64,000 nt of DNA. It comes from Thiohalocapsa sp. PB-PSB1 (GTDB lineage Bacteria; Pseudomonadota; Gammaproteobacteria; Chromatiales; Chromatiaceae). Shown here one piece after another: positions 26,839 through 35,674 of the stretch (the stretch's first letter is position 1; every line of letters begins with the position of its first letter). Below the pieces are notes generated by a model, which was not told the DNA's origin, searched no databases, and saw nothing but the letters and a program-made list of their open reading frames with translations. Where the stretch lies: positions 806,001-870,000 of the forward strand of contig CP050890.1 in assembly GCA_016745215.1 (NCBI GenBank), written 5' to 3'. Both the position numbers and the translations under genes were made by a program.

Positions 26839-28102
26839 CTAAAAATATTTAGAAAACAATGTGTTATGATGGCGAAAATTGAAGATCATATGATTTAATA
26901 GAGGGTTATTAAAATGGGAATGATCAGACCTATAAATGAAGAGGAAAAAGATACGACAATCGCCGGTCATTTTTCCGATCTGAACGACCCCCGTATCGAC
27001 AGGACAAAAAGGCATAAGCTGGCTGATATCATAACGATAGCGATTTGTTCGACGTTATGTATGGGAGAGAGCTGGGATGCGATGGAGGAGTTTGGTCAAA
27101 CCCATGAACAGTGGTTACGGAAGTTTTTGGAATTGCCCAATGGGATTCCCTCGCATGACACGTTCAATCGTGTATTTGCCCGTATTGACCCCGATCAATT
27201 CCGAACCTGTTTCATCTCCTGGGTGAAGTCGATAGAGCCGAAGTTTGATGGGGATATTATACCGATCGATGGGAAAACGGTGCGCAGATCGCATGATAGA
27301 GCTAATGGAAATAAGGCAATTCACATGGTGAGTGCGTGGGCTTGTCACTCATCGCTCGTATTGGGTCAACTCAAGACCGAAGAAAAATCAAATGAAATTA
27401 CAGCGATACCGAAATTGTTGGATTTACTGGAGATCAAAGGCTGTGTAGTCAGTATCGACGCGATGGGATGCCAAAAGAAGATTGCGGAGAAAATTGTTGA
27501 AAAACAAGCAGATTGGGTATTTTCATTGAAAGGCAACCAGAGCACTTTTCATCAAGATGTCATCGCTTGGTTCGAATCGGTCGATCTCGACCAATGCTGC
27601 CGGGATGCGAGTGTTTTTCTTGAAACGAAAGAGAAAAACCATGGTCGCCTGGAGACGCGTCGGTATTATTATTTCACTGATCATTCCTTAGGGCATTACG
27701 CCGAACAATGGAAAGGTTTCCGGGGTATCGGGATGGTAGAGTCGATTCGAGATGATGGAAAAAAAGTAACCACGGACCGGCGCTATTTCATTGCCAGCCT
27801 GTCAGGCGATGTTAAACGATTTGCCCAAGCGGTTCGCTCTCATTGGGGAATTGAGAATTCACTGCATTGGGTTCTGGATGTGTCCTTTTCCGAAGATGCC
27901 AATCGAACGCGAAAAGGTCATGCACCTGAAAACTATTCCATCCTACGGCACATTGCACTCAATATTCTCAGGAAAGATACGACCTCAAAGAAAAGCATTA
28001 AATTAAAGCGACTCCGTGCCGGCTGGGATACAGATTATCTTGAGCAGTTACTAGATGTCCTACAGGCGGCCTAAAATGGGAAATTTAGATGCGTTTGCCC
28101 TG
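26825..28102 (+). mobile_element. Complete ISAs1-family insertion sequence (1278 bp)
   Basis: Perfect 19-bp terminal inverted repeats (CAGGGCAAACGCATCTAAA at 26825-26843 and its complement at 28084-28102), one intact transposase frame, and a 10-bp duplication GGTAAGGAGA on both sides (26815-26824 and 28103-28112). Size and duplication length fit the ISAs1 family. It sits inside the signal-peptide codons of pilY1 with the transposase on the opposite strand. Intact ends and frame suggest recent insertion. Confidence 0.93.
26914..28074 (+). CDS. ISAs1-family DDE transposase
   Basis: 386 residues. N-terminal DDE_Tnp_1-associated part (HFSDLNDPRIDRTKRHKL, then IAICSTLCMGESWDAMEEF), catalytic D in IIPIDGKTVRRS, second D in VVSIDAMGCQ and E in HWGIENSLHWVLD. 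Complete with no frameshift. ATG 26914 follows a GAGGG a few bases upstream; ATG 26920 is an alternative. Lies 71 bp inside the left inverted repeat. Confidence 0.95.
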   Translation: MGMIRPINEEEKDTTIAGHFSDLNDPRIDRTKRHKLADIITIAICSTLCMGESWDAMEEFGQTHEQWLRKFLELPNGIPSHDTFNRVFARIDPDQFRTCFISWVKSIEPKFDGDIIPIDGKTVRRSHDRANGNKAIHMVSAWACHSSLVLGQLKTEEKSNEITAIPKLLDLLEIKGCVVSIDAMGCQKKIAEKIVEKQADWVFSLKGNQSTFHQDVIAWFESVDLDQCCRDASVFLETKEKNHGRLETRRYYYFTDHSLGHYAEQWKGFRGIGMVESIRDDGKKVTTDRRYFIASLSGDVKRFAQAVRSHWGIENSLHWVLDVSFSEDANRTRKGHAPENYSILRHIALNILRKDTTSKKSIKLKRLRAGWDTDYLEQLLDVLQAA

Positions 28103-28132
28103 GGTAAGGAGAAGAGAGACAGGTTTTGTCAT
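28103..28132 (-). pseudogene. pilY1: Displaced original 5' end of pilY1 (start codon and ribosome binding site)
   Basis: Reading the minus strand from 28132 gives ATG and MTKPVSLLLT, the last codons being the target duplication. Joined to 26814 downwards without the IS, it forms a normal signal peptide (MTKPVSLLLTLGLALAML). GAGGT lies eight bases upstream of this ATG, a good ribosome binding site. In the present sequence this frame runs into the IS. The gap 28133-28294 between it and pilX has no gene. Confidence 0.85.
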
Positions 28133-28294
28133 CGGGGCATACCTCGGTCAACAATGCCGAGCGGGAAGCCAACAAGCGCGGTGGTCGACGCACGTGGACC
28201 CTTGTGCTGGTCTACCCATGGGGCAGCGTAGAACAGACAAGCGCCGGGTGACCGAACTGCGCTTGAAATACAAATTGATCAGGCAACGGTCATT

Positions 28295-28813
28295 TCAATT
28301 CTCGGCGATAATCTGTTGTGAGATGCCGAGGCGCAGCGTGGTTGTCGCCGCATTCCGGGCGACATCGGCGCCTCCGGATGCATGGGTGCTGACAAGATCG
28401 AACGCACTACAGCCGATGATATCGCTGCTGGATGCCCGCTCGGAGCGTTCGCAGCTGCCTACCCGGTCACCGGACACAACCACGGTAACCGCCGGGATAT
28501 CCTGCCCCATGTGACTCAATGGATTCGGATCCATAGCGGCAAAATTCACCACCGCGCTGTCGTCTTCGAAGATCAGCATGCCGGGGTCGTCAAAAGCCAG
28601 GGTCATCGCGGCAGCCACACCGGCTTCCGCCGCTTGGAACGATCGTGCCTGCATTTCCGTATCGCTTGCAATGCGCAGTTGCATGGTTGTCGTGCTCATT
28701 GTCGATACGCCGAGGAGCGCCAGCACAAACAGGATGATCAGGCTGATCACCAAGGCGACTCCCCGCAAGCGCGTCCTCGGCGCCCCATGTACAGCATGTG
28801 GCTGGATGTTCAT
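28295..28813 (-). CDS. pilX: Minor pilin accessory PilX
   Basis: 172 residues. PilX N-terminus RGVALVISLIILFVLALLGVS followed by ARSFQAAEAGVAAAM, typical of PilX/PilX_N. No classical FTLxE motif, as usual for PilX. Position after pilW and before pilY1 fits the Pseudomonas-type fimT-pilVWXY1-pilE order. Confidence 0.88.
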   Translation of the reverse strand: MNIQPHAVHGAPRTRLRGVALVISLIILFVLALLGVSTMSTTTMQLRIASDTEMQARSFQAAEAGVAAAMTLAFDDPGMLIFEDDSAVVNFAAMDPNPLSHMGQDIPAVTVVVSGDRVGSCERSERASSSDIIGCSAFDLVSTHASGGADVARNAATTTLRLGISQQIIAEN

Positions 28814-28822
28814 CGTCGATGC

Positions 28823-29917
28823 TCAGGAATCGCCCATGGGTTGGTTGCGTAACATGACGGTTGTGGTCAGAAGAATACGGCGATAATGCGACCCTCGCGT
28901 CGAGGTGACGGTCGTATCTCCCATCGTATAGCTGTTTTCATCTCTATAGCTGGCGTCTGGTTCTAATGTGCTTAGCAATAGGTAAAGCCTGACCGCAACC
29001 ACATCGGCCCAATTTGTCACATTATCCGCAGTCTGAAATGTCAGCACCCCATTGTCGCCTTCGATGCCATACAGGAAGCGCATGCCTTCAACGCCTTCGA
29101 TCAGGTCTTGGGTGACCACCTTCATACCCTGGCCATCGTCCCATTGCATGATCTTACGCGCAAGCATGAATGGAGCATTACCACCGGGATCACGTACATA
29201 ATAGGCAGCAAAGTGATAGGGCCAATACGAGCCATAGGGCAAGCATTCTTCTGCTCGGCCGGTACAACTTTCGGAGTTCGATGGCATGACCGTGCCAGCG
29301 GTATACAGTCGCATTACGCCGCTGGAACGATTGGACGCAATGTAGACGGTGCCATAGGTCAAATCTTCGATACGATCAAGAGGTCTGCTTTTGACCGATT
29401 TGAGTATCAGGATATCGGATGGAATATCAGGCTTGGTCGCCGCGTCGCTGATGCAGCCAATCGCTTCCGATGTCGTATTGTTATACGCTAGGGGCAACCT
29501 TGCGACACCACGCACCGGCGCCGAGACTGGAGCCGACTTATCATTGAAGATGTAGATCGCGTCCGGTCCGTCGCAGTTATGATAATCCGCATCTTCATAG
29601 ACATCCGCGTTTTTCGGGGCGCTTGGATCAGCGTCGGTTTCGATGGTGTCGTAATGCTTTTCGCCAAAAAAATAAGCGTGACGCAAGTCCTGCAACAGGT
29701 ACTCTATTGCGAACCGTCCGTTTTCTTGTAACTCGGAAGTTTGCACCGTATTGGAATAAACTCGCTTATTGGTAACAAACAGGCCGACAATGCCAACCAG
29801 TACGAGCAATCCAAGCGCCACCGCAACCAGTATCTCAGCGATCGAGAAGCCTCGCGTTGGTGGGCGTTCTTTCACGCGCCGGGAATAAAACGGACGATGT
29901 CGGTTTGCGAGCTTCAT
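28823..29917 (-). CDS. pilW: Minor pilin PilW
   Basis: 364 residues. Prepilin signal RGFSIAEILVAVALGLLVLVG with Glu5 of the mature protein, then QTSELQENGRFAIEYLLQDLRHAYFFGE, the conserved PilW segment. ATGA overlap with pilV at 29914-29917 and a nine-base gap to pilX. Part of the tip-priming minor-pilin complex. Confidence 0.9.
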   Translation of the reverse strand: MKLANRHRPFYSRRVKERPPTRGFSIAEILVAVALGLLVLVGIVGLFVTNKRVYSNTVQTSELQENGRFAIEYLLQDLRHAYFFGEKHYDTIETDADPSAPKNADVYEDADYHNCDGPDAIYIFNDKSAPVSAPVRGVARLPLAYNNTTSEAIGCISDAATKPDIPSDILILKSVKSRPLDRIEDLTYGTVYIASNRSSGVMRLYTAGTVMPSNSESCTGRAEECLPYGSYWPYHFAAYYVRDPGGNAPFMLARKIMQWDDGQGMKVVTQDLIEGVEGMRFLYGIEGDNGVLTFQTADNVTNWADVVAVRLYLLLSTLEPDASYRDENSYTMGDTTVTSTRGSHYRRILLTTTVMLRNQPMGDS

Positions 29918-30489
29918 TGTGATAGGTAGGTACGCAGATATAACACTCGGCGATATTCATCTTGATTGCCATAACGATCCGCTACCGTGCAGCTCGTGGC
30001 TAAGATTGCATTCGACATGCTGCGTCGGCCAAACCATGCGATTGCCAGTTCGACCTGACCGTCGCCGAGGTAACGAATGCAGCCTGTCGGGCTGGGTAGC
30101 CCGCCCGTGGCGCTTACGCCTTCGCGGTATACGTCTTTGCCGTCAAGCACTTGCTCCCATGCCCAGAGGTCGTGTGTCGCGAGTTGCTGCGGTGTACAAG
30201 AGGTGCTGACGCAATCCGGTTCCGGCTCCTTGCTGATGCTGTGGCTGCCAACGATCCGCCAAAGGTTGTCCGCGGAGCTGTCGTAGGTCTCCAGTCCCTC
30301 CGGATTGTCGCGCAGCCTTTCAATCAGGTCGGTGGCGAGATAGACGGCCCGGGTGCGATACATGGCCTCATGGTTTGCCTCAGTGGCCAGAATCTGCATG
30401 CCGGTCGCGCCGATGGCGCCGAATGCGAACACCATCGCAGCCACCATGGTTTCAAGCATCGAAAAGCCAGTTACTCGATAGCCGGTCAT
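29914..30489 (-). CDS. pilV: Minor pilin PilV
   Basis: 191 residues. Short leader MTGYRVTG then FSMLETMVAAMVFAFGAIGATGMQ, the PilV form of the prepilin signal, and TDLIERLRDNP, conserved in PilV. Four cysteines in the C-terminal half. Follows fimT after 57 bp. Confidence 0.9.
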   Translation of the reverse strand: MTGYRVTGFSMLETMVAAMVFAFGAIGATGMQILATEANHEAMYRTRAVYLATDLIERLRDNPEGLETYDSSADNLWRIVGSHSISKEPEPDCVSTSCTPQQLATHDLWAWEQVLDGKDVYREGVSATGGLPSPTGCIRYLGDGQVELAIAWFGRRSMSNAILATSCTVADRYGNQDEYRRVLYLRTYLSQ

Positions 30490-30546
30490 GATATTGAATG
30501 CATCTTGGACTTGGCGCGGATCTGGCCTGCTCTGGGATCCGGGCCG

Positions 30547-31149
30547 CTAGTTTTGCGGACAGGTGCCAATCGCATCCGGGTCAGCCCGCGCACGGCCGAT
30601 CGGCGAAATCTCAACCACGCGCGCATGCTCGGCACCACGCGAATCGCACAGCGTGAAACGTCCCTGGGTTGGCGGCTCCGTGCTGCCGTTGCCAATGCTG
30701 CGTCCATCCGCCACAAAGGCGATGTAGTTCGAAAAGACAGCATCCGGACGCAAGGTATTTTCGCCATGCAGTCCGCTGGATCTGCGTAAGATGATCTCGT
30801 TGTCTTGTTTGGTTCTATTGTTGTTTTGGTCGACAAAGACGATCCAGCCATCTTCCCACTCGACTACCTGGTTGGTGCTGCAGTTCTCCTGGTCACTGCT
30901 CTTACAGACGACAACATTGCAGCGGCGGCTGTAGGCCTGGCTGCGGGCCAGGGCCAGCGCTGCCACCAGGTCGTTAGCCTGCACGGCCAGCCTATTATCG
31001 TTAATAATGGGCACAAAGTTCGGCACGGCCATTGTCATCAACACCATGGCTATCGCCATGGTCGCCATCATTTCGATCAACGTAAAACCGCGGCATTGGT
31101 CTCTCCAGGCAACAGCCGGAGCGCCCAGCCGTTCAGGAACTAACGCCAC
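30547..31149 (-). CDS. fimT: Minor pilin FimT/GspH-like
   Basis: About 200 residues from a GTG at 31149, giving a 20-residue leader before GFTLIEMMATMAIAMVLMTMAVP. The open frame reaches 31350, but that would give an 87-residue leader unlike any prepilin. The mature part has NDLVAALALARSQAYSRRCNVVVC, typical of FimT/GspH, and VVEWEDGWIVFVD. First gene of the operon. Start is not certain, as no Shine-Dalgarno was found. Confidence 0.85.
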   Translation of the reverse strand: MALVPERLGAPAVAWRDQCRGFTLIEMMATMAIAMVLMTMAVPNFVPIINDNRLAVQANDLVAALALARSQAYSRRCNVVVCKSSDQENCSTNQVVEWEDGWIVFVDQNNNRTKQDNEIILRRSSGLHGENTLRPDAVFSNYIAFVADGRSIGNGSTEPPTQGRFTLCDSRGAEHARVVEISPIGRARADPDAIGTCPQN

Positions 31150-31672
31150 GTCTGAGCTTGCGTTATATGCCTGAAGTGGCCGGGCGAGGCACGGGGAGCG
31201 ATGCGGAAACCTCTCTAGTTCCGTGCTTACAGTTTCAGCGCCCACACTTGTGCTGGTGCACACGAACGGAAAAGCTGATGTATGCTGCTGCGCCATGTCG
31301 AGTCTCGTTGTCATGGGACGGGCGCCGGGCAGTAGATACTGATGCGTCAATGCCAGCTAGCCCGCCGCTTGGGATCATGATTAAAGAGTAATCTCTTAGC
31401 CCCCCGGCTGTTGTGATCGGAGTCTCATCGGCCTCCAATGAAACAACGACTGGTCGGGTAATTGTACGTTTCGTCAGTTCCCGACCTTGGCCCGACCTTG
31501 GATAAGCAACGTGCGCCGAATGGGTAACCGTGCGATATTGGTGTTCTGCGAGTCGATGTGCCTGGTTTGTGGCACATGCCGAGGGGCGAGTATTGATTGC
31601 CAAAACCTACTGTACTGATCTGTTTCAGCCATTGGAACGATGACGGCAGCATGGACTAGGCTCTTGAAGGTG
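31150..31672. other. Gap between the pilus operon and the second IS
   Basis: No supported gene. The minus-strand frame from 31350 joins fimT and may include the true leader. Promoters of the pilus operon should be here, but no convincing -35/-10 or sigma-54 pair was seen. Confidence 0.35.
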
Positions 31673-31681
31673 CAAAAGTAC

Positions 31682-33284
31682 CAGCAATTCCCGATGAAAA
31701 AAATTCTGCTTTGAAAACATCGTGTTGGCGAAGCTTCGAAAATAGTTCTTCGTAAACTTCGTGGCTGAATCGGTATAATGTCGCACATACTCGAGGCTGA
31801 GAGGCAGATGTTGATGAGTGCTCCGATTTCACGCAAACAACTCAGCGCCGCCGGGCTGCTGAACAAGGCGCGGCGGTTTTTTGCGAAGATTCCCGACCCG
31901 TGCGATGGCAAGATTACGCTGGTCGATTATCTGATGTCGGGACTGGCGTTGTTCGGGCTGAAGTATCCTTCGCTGCTGCAATTCGAGCAGGACAGTCGGG
32001 AAGAGACCACGCGGGCGAATCTGCACGCGCTCTACGGGATCGAACGGGCACCAAGCGACACGCGCTTTCGCGAACGTCTCGATGCATTCGATCCGAGCCA
32101 GTTGCTCCCGCTGTACAAGGCGCTGTTTGCAGACCTGCAACGCGGCAAGGGGCTGGAGGGGTTTGAATACCTTGACGGCCATTACCTGCTCTCACTCGAT
32201 GGCACCGAGTATTTCTCCTCCTCCAACGTGCATTGCCCGCAGTGCGGGGAGAAGCACCACCGCAATGGCACCACCACCTACTACCACCAGATGCTCGGGG
32301 CGGTGCTGGTACACCCCGATCACAGCGAGGTGTTCCCGCTGGCGCCCGAGCCGATCCTCAAGCAAGACGGCGCGCGCAAGAATGACTGCGAGCGCAACGC
32401 CGCCAAGCGCCTGCTGGCGGACCTGCGCCGCGCGCATCCGCATCTGAAGCTGATCGTCGTCGAAGACGGCCTCGCTTCCAATGCCCCGCACATCCGCCAG
32501 TTGCAGGCACTCGATCTGCGCTTCATCCTCGGCGCCAAGCAGAACGATCACACCTACTTGTTCGATTGGGTAGCCGCCACGCCCGAGACGCGCGAGGTCG
32601 AGTTCACCGACGCCGAGGGGGTACGTCACCGTTTCCGCTATCTCAACGGCGCACCGCTGAACGAGTCCAACTTCGACCTCGAGGTCAATTTCCTCGAGTA
32701 CTGGGAACACACCCCGGACGGCAAGGTCACCCACTTCTCCTGGGTCACCGATTTCACCATTGATGACAGCAACCTCATGACGCTGATGCGAGGAGCCCGC
32801 GCACGCTGGAAAGTCGAAAACGAAACCTTCAACACCCTCAAGAACCAAGGCTATCACTTCGAGCACAACTTCGGTCACGGCAACAACAACCTCAGCACCG
32901 TGCTCATGCATCTGATGATGCTGGCGTTTCTGATCGATCAGATCCAACAGCGCGGCTGCCGGCTGTTCCAGGCCGCCTTAACGGCGGCGCAGAGCAAGAC
33001 GCGCTTGTGGCGCAAACTGCGTGCGCGCTTCGATCTCTGCCTGATTCCCGATTGGGACACGCTCTATCGCTCCATTATCCAGCCGCCACTGCTGCCCTTG
33101 CCGCCTGACACCTCCTAGTCGACGGCCGTGAACGAATGTGCTTGAAGAACGTCTTGAGGGTAACCAAACAGCCAGCCAGAACAACAGCGTCGTCTCGTGG
33201 CGAAGCCTGTGTTCGCCTGTGCGGTTTCCACACACGCTCGCGCCGCGCTCGGGCGATCCCGCTCGTACACAGCGGGAATTGCTG
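31682..33284 (+). mobile_element. Complete insertion sequence (about 1603 bp), family uncertain
   Basis: Inverted repeats CAGCAATTCCCG at 31682-31693 and CGGGAATTGCTG at 33273-33284, extendable to 15 bp with one mismatch. A 9-bp direct repeat CAAAAGTAC (31673-31681 and 33285-33293) flanks them as target duplication. One intact transposase frame inside. About 125 bp precede the gene and 166 bp follow it within the element. Bases 33294-33456 to the next gene are non-coding. Confidence 0.85.
31808..33118 (+). CDS. DDE transposase, IS4-superfamily-like
   Basis: About 436 residues (ATG 31778 would add ten). First catalytic D in LSLDGTEYFSS, second in IVVEDGLASN, E in ARWKVENETFNTLKNQGY with the following HNFGHGNNNLS. 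A zinc-finger-like CPQC...H..RNGT segment follows the first D (CPQCGEKHHRNGTTTYYHQ). No frameshift; surrounded by intact ends. Family naming (IS4-like or unclassified) cannot be settled by eye. Confidence 0.88.
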   Translation: MLMSAPISRKQLSAAGLLNKARRFFAKIPDPCDGKITLVDYLMSGLALFGLKYPSLLQFEQDSREETTRANLHALYGIERAPSDTRFRERLDAFDPSQLLPLYKALFADLQRGKGLEGFEYLDGHYLLSLDGTEYFSSSNVHCPQCGEKHHRNGTTTYYHQMLGAVLVHPDHSEVFPLAPEPILKQDGARKNDCERNAAKRLLADLRRAHPHLKLIVVEDGLASNAPHIRQLQALDLRFILGAKQNDHTYLFDWVAATPETREVEFTDAEGVRHRFRYLNGAPLNESNFDLEVNFLEYWEHTPDGKVTHFSWVTDFTIDDSNLMTLMRGARARWKVENETFNTLKNQGYHFEHNFGHGNNNLSTVLMHLMMLAFLIDQIQQRGCRLFQAALTAAQSKTRLWRKLRARFDLCLIPDWDTLYRSIIQPPLLPLPPDTS

Positions 33285-33456
33285 CAAAAGTACTGTTGTT
33301 CTTGACTTCTTTACCTTGCTGAGTAGAACCCGAGCCATGGCCGGCGGGGCTCACGAATCCTCGAGCCAAAAAGCCTTGGCTTCAGGCTGCTGAACGCAGC
33401 GCCAGCACACGACAAGATCCGTTACACAACACAACCCAGTACGACAAGGCGTAAAC

Positions 33457-34794
33457 ATGTCCAGCATTCCTCGCGAAGGCAGTCTCGAAGCACCCATAAG
33501 GTATCCCCTGGATTGGCGCAGCACTGAATTCTACGACCAAGATGCATTGAATCGGGAGTTAGAGCGCGTCTTTGATATCTGCCATGGTTGCAGGCGCTGC
33601 GTGAGCCTGTGTCAGGCGTTTCCAACCCTGTTCGATTTGGTGGACGAATCGGAGAGCATGGAAATCGACAGCGTCGATAAGAAGGATTTTTTCAAGGTTG
33701 TCGACCACTGCTATCTCTGCGATCTATGTTATATGACCAAATGCCCCTATGTTCCGCCACACGAGTGGGGTCTGGACTTCCCGCATCTGATGCTGCGGGC
33801 CAAGGCAGTGAACTATCGCTCCAGGAACGTCAAAACCCGTGACAAACTCCTCACCAGCACCGATTTGGTCGGCTCGTTAGCGAGCATTCCGGTAATCAGC
33901 GGTCTGGTCAATACCACGCTGAGTGCGCGTGCCGGTCGCAAGCTGTTGCAGGCGACTCTGGGGGTGGAGCATGGGGCGCGATTGCCCGTATATCATAGCG
34001 ATACGTTGCGCAGGCGCCGCAAAGGCTCGTGCAAGTCTGGCCTTCACGCCGAGGCCGCCGGTCCCACGACCGGGAAAGTCGCGCTGTTTGCCACGTGTTA
34101 CGGTAATTACAACGAACCCGACATCAGCGAGGACCTGATTGCCGTGTTCGAGCATAACCGGATCCCGGTGACGCTGGCGCTCAAGGAGCGATGTTGCGGC
34201 ATGCCCAAGTTGGAACTGGGCGATCTGAATGCGGTGGAGAAGGCGAAACAGGCGAATATCCCGTTGCTCAAGGCGCTGGTTGACGAGGGTTGGGATCTGG
34301 TGGCACCGGTGCCCTCCTGTGTGCTGATGTTCAAACAGGAATTACCGCTGATGTTTCCAGACGATGCCGACGTACAAGCAGTTAGAGAACACTTTTTCGA
34401 TCCATTCGAATACCTGATGCTCAGGCACAAACATGCCAAGCTGAATACCGCTTTCAAGCAGTCATTGGGTAAAGTCATCTATCAGGCATCCTGTCATCAA
34501 CGGGTGCAAAACATCGGGCAGAAGACCCGGGAACTGTTGGCCCTGGTGCCAAACACGACAGTGGAGATCATTGAGCGTTGCTCGGGCCACGATGGAACCT
34601 ATGCGGTCAAAACGGAATTCCACGCGGCATCGATGAAAATCGTAGGGCCCGTCGCAAAACGTGTGCAGCAAGCCGACGCAGATCACTTCGGCAGCGATTG
34701 CCCCATGGCTGGCGCGCACATCGCGCACGCATTGAATCAGGATGGTAAGCAGGAGCATCCGCTGTCTCTGATTCGAGCTGCTTATGGCATCTGA
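33457..34794 (+). CDS. Heterodisulfide-reductase-like Fe-S protein (4Fe-4S plus CCG domains)
   Basis: 445 residues. Two 4Fe-4S motifs near the N-terminus: CHGCRRCVSLCQAFP (about residue 42) and CYLCDLCYMTKCPY (about residue 87). Two CCG domains follow: LFATCYGNYNEP...LKERCCGMPKLE and YQASCHQRVQNIGQ...IERCSGHDG. It resembles GlpC / HdrB-like soluble electron carriers. In many Proteobacteria it stands between rubrerythrin and a DUF3501 gene; DUF3501 follows here but no rubrerythrin precedes, where an IS and about 160 non-coding bases are found. ATG 33457. Confidence 0.85.
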   Translation: MSSIPREGSLEAPIRYPLDWRSTEFYDQDALNRELERVFDICHGCRRCVSLCQAFPTLFDLVDESESMEIDSVDKKDFFKVVDHCYLCDLCYMTKCPYVPPHEWGLDFPHLMLRAKAVNYRSRNVKTRDKLLTSTDLVGSLASIPVISGLVNTTLSARAGRKLLQATLGVEHGARLPVYHSDTLRRRRKGSCKSGLHAEAAGPTTGKVALFATCYGNYNEPDISEDLIAVFEHNRIPVTLALKERCCGMPKLELGDLNAVEKAKQANIPLLKALVDEGWDLVAPVPSCVLMFKQELPLMFPDDADVQAVREHFFDPFEYLMLRHKHAKLNTAFKQSLGKVIYQASCHQRVQNIGQKTRELLALVPNTTVEIIERCSGHDGTYAVKTEFHAASMKIVGPVAKRVQQADADHFGSDCPMAGAHIAHALNQDGKQEHPLSLIRAAYGI

Positions 34795-34826
34795 TCCCTT
34801 CACCCAACAAATACCGGAGACATATC

Positions 34827-35408
34827 ATGTTATTACTGACCCGCAACGATTTATTCAGTCTGGAGAAGTATGCCGAGCAACGCAGCGAGTTTCGCGCTCG
34901 CGTGATGGCGCACAAGAAGGATCGTCAGGTGCCCATTGGCGCACATGCAACGCTCTACTTCGAAGATCGCCTGACCATGCACTATCAGATTCAGGAGATG
35001 CTGCGTGCCGAGCGCATTTTTGACGCGGCCGGCATTCAGGACGAACTCGATGCCTATAATCCGTTGATCCCGGATGGCAGTAACTGGAAGGCGACTTTTA
35101 TGATCGAGTTCGATGACGCCGATGAACGTCGCGACGCCTTAGTACGACTGGTCGGCATTGAGCATAAGATCTGGGTGCAGGTCGCGGATCATCGAAAAGT
35201 CTATGCCATTGCCGACGAGGATCTGACACGCAGCACTGGGGATAAGACCTCCGCAGTTCATTTCGTTCGCTTCGAACTGACTGCAGCCATGGTCGATGCG
35301 GTCAAGGCAGGAAGCCCGGTACAGATGGGAAGCGATCATAAAGAATATGGCTATCAGAGCGAACTCACTCCCGCAACATGTCAATCCCTGGCGAACGATC
35401 TGGATTGA
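34827..35408 (+). CDS. DUF3501 family protein
   Basis: 193 residues. Begins LLTRNDLFSLEKYAEQRSEFRARVMAHKKDRQ with VPIGAHATLYFEDRLTMHYQIQEMLRAERIF, the DUF3501 core, and ends with ADEDLTRSTGDKTSAVHFVRFEL. Function unknown; it almost always accompanies the Fe-S/CCG protein, as here (32-bp gap). GGAGA upstream of ATG 34827 supports the start. Confidence 0.85.
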   Translation: MLLLTRNDLFSLEKYAEQRSEFRARVMAHKKDRQVPIGAHATLYFEDRLTMHYQIQEMLRAERIFDAAGIQDELDAYNPLIPDGSNWKATFMIEFDDADERRDALVRLVGIEHKIWVQVADHRKVYAIADEDLTRSTGDKTSAVHFVRFELTAAMVDAVKAGSPVQMGSDHKEYGYQSELTPATCQSLANDLD

Positions 35409-35473
35409 TGCAATGTCCGGCCGGCCGTTCCAGCAGCCGGGACTGCTTGCGCCGGCCAGTGCCGAGGATGAAG

Positions 35474-35498
35474 CGATTTCTCCCCGGCAATCGCCTGA
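35474..35498. repeat. Partial end of the 150-bp MITE-like family
   Basis: GCGATTTCTCCCCGGCAATCGCCTG resembles the right end of the complete copy at 35528-35672 but has no partner end. Probably a fragment of an earlier insertion. Confidence 0.45.
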
Positions 35499-35527
35499 GC
35501 AGCGATTCGACAACCAATGATTTCTTT

Positions 35528-35672
35528 AGGCGATTGCTGTCGAGAAATAGACCACTTGGCTTGTCTTCTTTGTTGCGGCAACCCGCCCATAGAGAGACTA
35601 TGGGCAAGTTTCCGCTTCGAAGGCGAACGAGAATCCGACGCCAGTTGGTCTATTTCTCTCCGGCAATCGCCT
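35528..35672 (-). repeat. MITE-like palindromic repeat, copy 1
   Basis: About 145 bp with long imperfect terminal inverted repeats: AGGCGATTGC-GTCGAGAAATAGACCA on the left and TGGTCTATTTCTCTCCGGCAATCGCCT on the right. Inner block GAACGAGAATCCGACGCC and the CCCGCCCATAG hairpin match the copies at 46458 and 48933, which lie in the opposite orientation. No coding capacity. It ends two bases before the stop codon of the glycosyltransferase. Confidence 0.8.
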
Positions 35673-35674
35673 TA

